The notes beneath the pieces are model-generated. The model was not told where the DNA came from, did not search any database, and saw nothing but the letters and a program-made list of their open reading frames with translations. A stretch of DNA of 64,000 nt from Hirsutella rhossiliensis. Lineage: Eukaryota > Ascomycota > Sordariomycetes > Hypocreales > Ophiocordycipitaceae. The translations under genes and the position numbers were made by a program. Of this stretch, positions 63,675 to 64,000 are shown piece after piece. Location: NCBI RefSeq assembly GCF_020360975.1, contig NW_025408688.1, positions 248,001-312,000 of the forward strand, given 5' to 3'. How positions within the stretch are numbered: the first letter of the stretch is position 1; the number at the start of each line of letters is the position of its first letter.

Positions 63675-64000
63675 AGTCTTGGGTTCGAGGGCTTTGTGAA
63701 TGTCTTCAGTGATGCCCTGAAAGGTACATATCGGCTGCTATTTTCCGGGAAGCTCAGGTTCCTGTGTTTGTTGGTCCTTGGGGTTAAGGGAGGTGATTCC
63801 GTCCTGTAGCTGGAGCTCTCGGTTCATCTTGTCCATGTCTGTGAGTGCAGAGTCGAATCGGACCCGTCGGCGTGTTTTAGGTTCTACGAAGGTGGAGGCT
63901 TCTGTGATGACCCCAAGTTCAGCCAGCCTTTTGTCGATCTCATACAGTGATAATGAGAATACGTCGACGTCGCGGTTTTTGGTCAGCATGTGGAATGCGG
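60521..64000 (-). mobile_element. Ty3/gypsy chromovirus-type element, pol region (runs off window)
   Basis: On the minus strand: end of gag or leader (63989-63738), protease/RT linker, RT, RNase H, integrase and a C-terminal chromodomain, in gypsy order. Gag and the 5' LTR lie beyond the right edge. Downstream of the stop at 60521 a purine stretch and TGTGTGAGGGAACG on the minus strand may be the start of a truncated 3' LTR (about 60510-60440), abutting the damaged seven-helix gene. It is unrelated in detail to the gypsy at 31-35 kb. Confidence 0.85.

Overview
The window reads as a repeat-rich chromosomal segment of a filamentous ascomycete fungus, probably a Sordariomycete (the class is inference). 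The signs are fungal-specific families (a Zn2Cys6 regulator, PTH11/rhodopsin-like seven-helix proteins, a MYND finger protein, a fungal ATP-dependent DNA ligase), short GT-AG introns of 45-110 bases with CTGAC/TTGAC-like branch sites, and the mobile-element mix: Helitrons, Tad-type LINEs, Ty1/copia and Ty3/gypsy elements with a chromodomain, hAT and MULE DNA transposons. Perhaps 70 percent or more of the window is mobile-element sequence, and most genes carry frameshifts.

Layout. 1-8.4 kb: a fragment of one Helitron family (minus), then a long but frameshifted Helitron (plus, Rep plus PIF1-type helicase), then a decayed fungal gene (minus). 9.3-9.8 kb: a dispersed LTR-like repeat split by a solo LTR with a 5-bp target duplication. 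11.5-13.2 kb: a LINE with ORF1 joined to its 3' end. 13.8-20.1 kb: the largest block of host-type genes: a Zn2Cys6 regulator, a DNA ligase facing it tail to tail, and an intact unknown gene. 20.3-23.4 kb: a complete hAT element with 23-bp inverted ends and an 8-bp target duplication. 24.5-27.4 kb: a small inverted-repeat element, a second Helitron piece and a LINE endonuclease piece. 27.8-36.9 kb: nested retroelements: an internally deleted copia (minus) with a solo LTR in its gag, cut by a gypsy element (plus) whose RNase H reading frame runs directly into a hAT transposase. 37.3-39.2 kb: a seven-helix membrane protein gene and a dispersed repeat. 40.2-46.9 kb: a conspicuously GC-rich island with a Helitron N-terminal region, a repeat-built Pro/Arg-rich protein, an intact two-exon protein with an OB-fold-like look, and an intact MYND finger protein. 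47-54.7 kb: LINE tails, repeat copies, a possible secreted-protein pseudogene and a Myb-type pseudogene with an enlarged intron. 55.0-58.0 kb: a complete MULE with about 64-bp inverted ends and a 9-bp target duplication. 59.2-60.5 kb: a second copy of the seven-helix gene in the opposite orientation. 60.5-64 kb: a chromodomain Ty3/gypsy element (minus) running off the right edge.

The genes do not form one pathway; the content is mostly transposition machinery in several stages of decay. The two most unusual items are the in-frame gypsy RT/RNase H-hAT transposase fusion (about 33.9-35.6 kb) and the GC-rich island (about 40-46.9 kb), whose right edge shares a short motif with the 5' side of the long Helitron. 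Many frameshifts are one or two bases in homopolymer runs, so some apparent pseudogenes may be intact genes with uncorrected sequencing indels.
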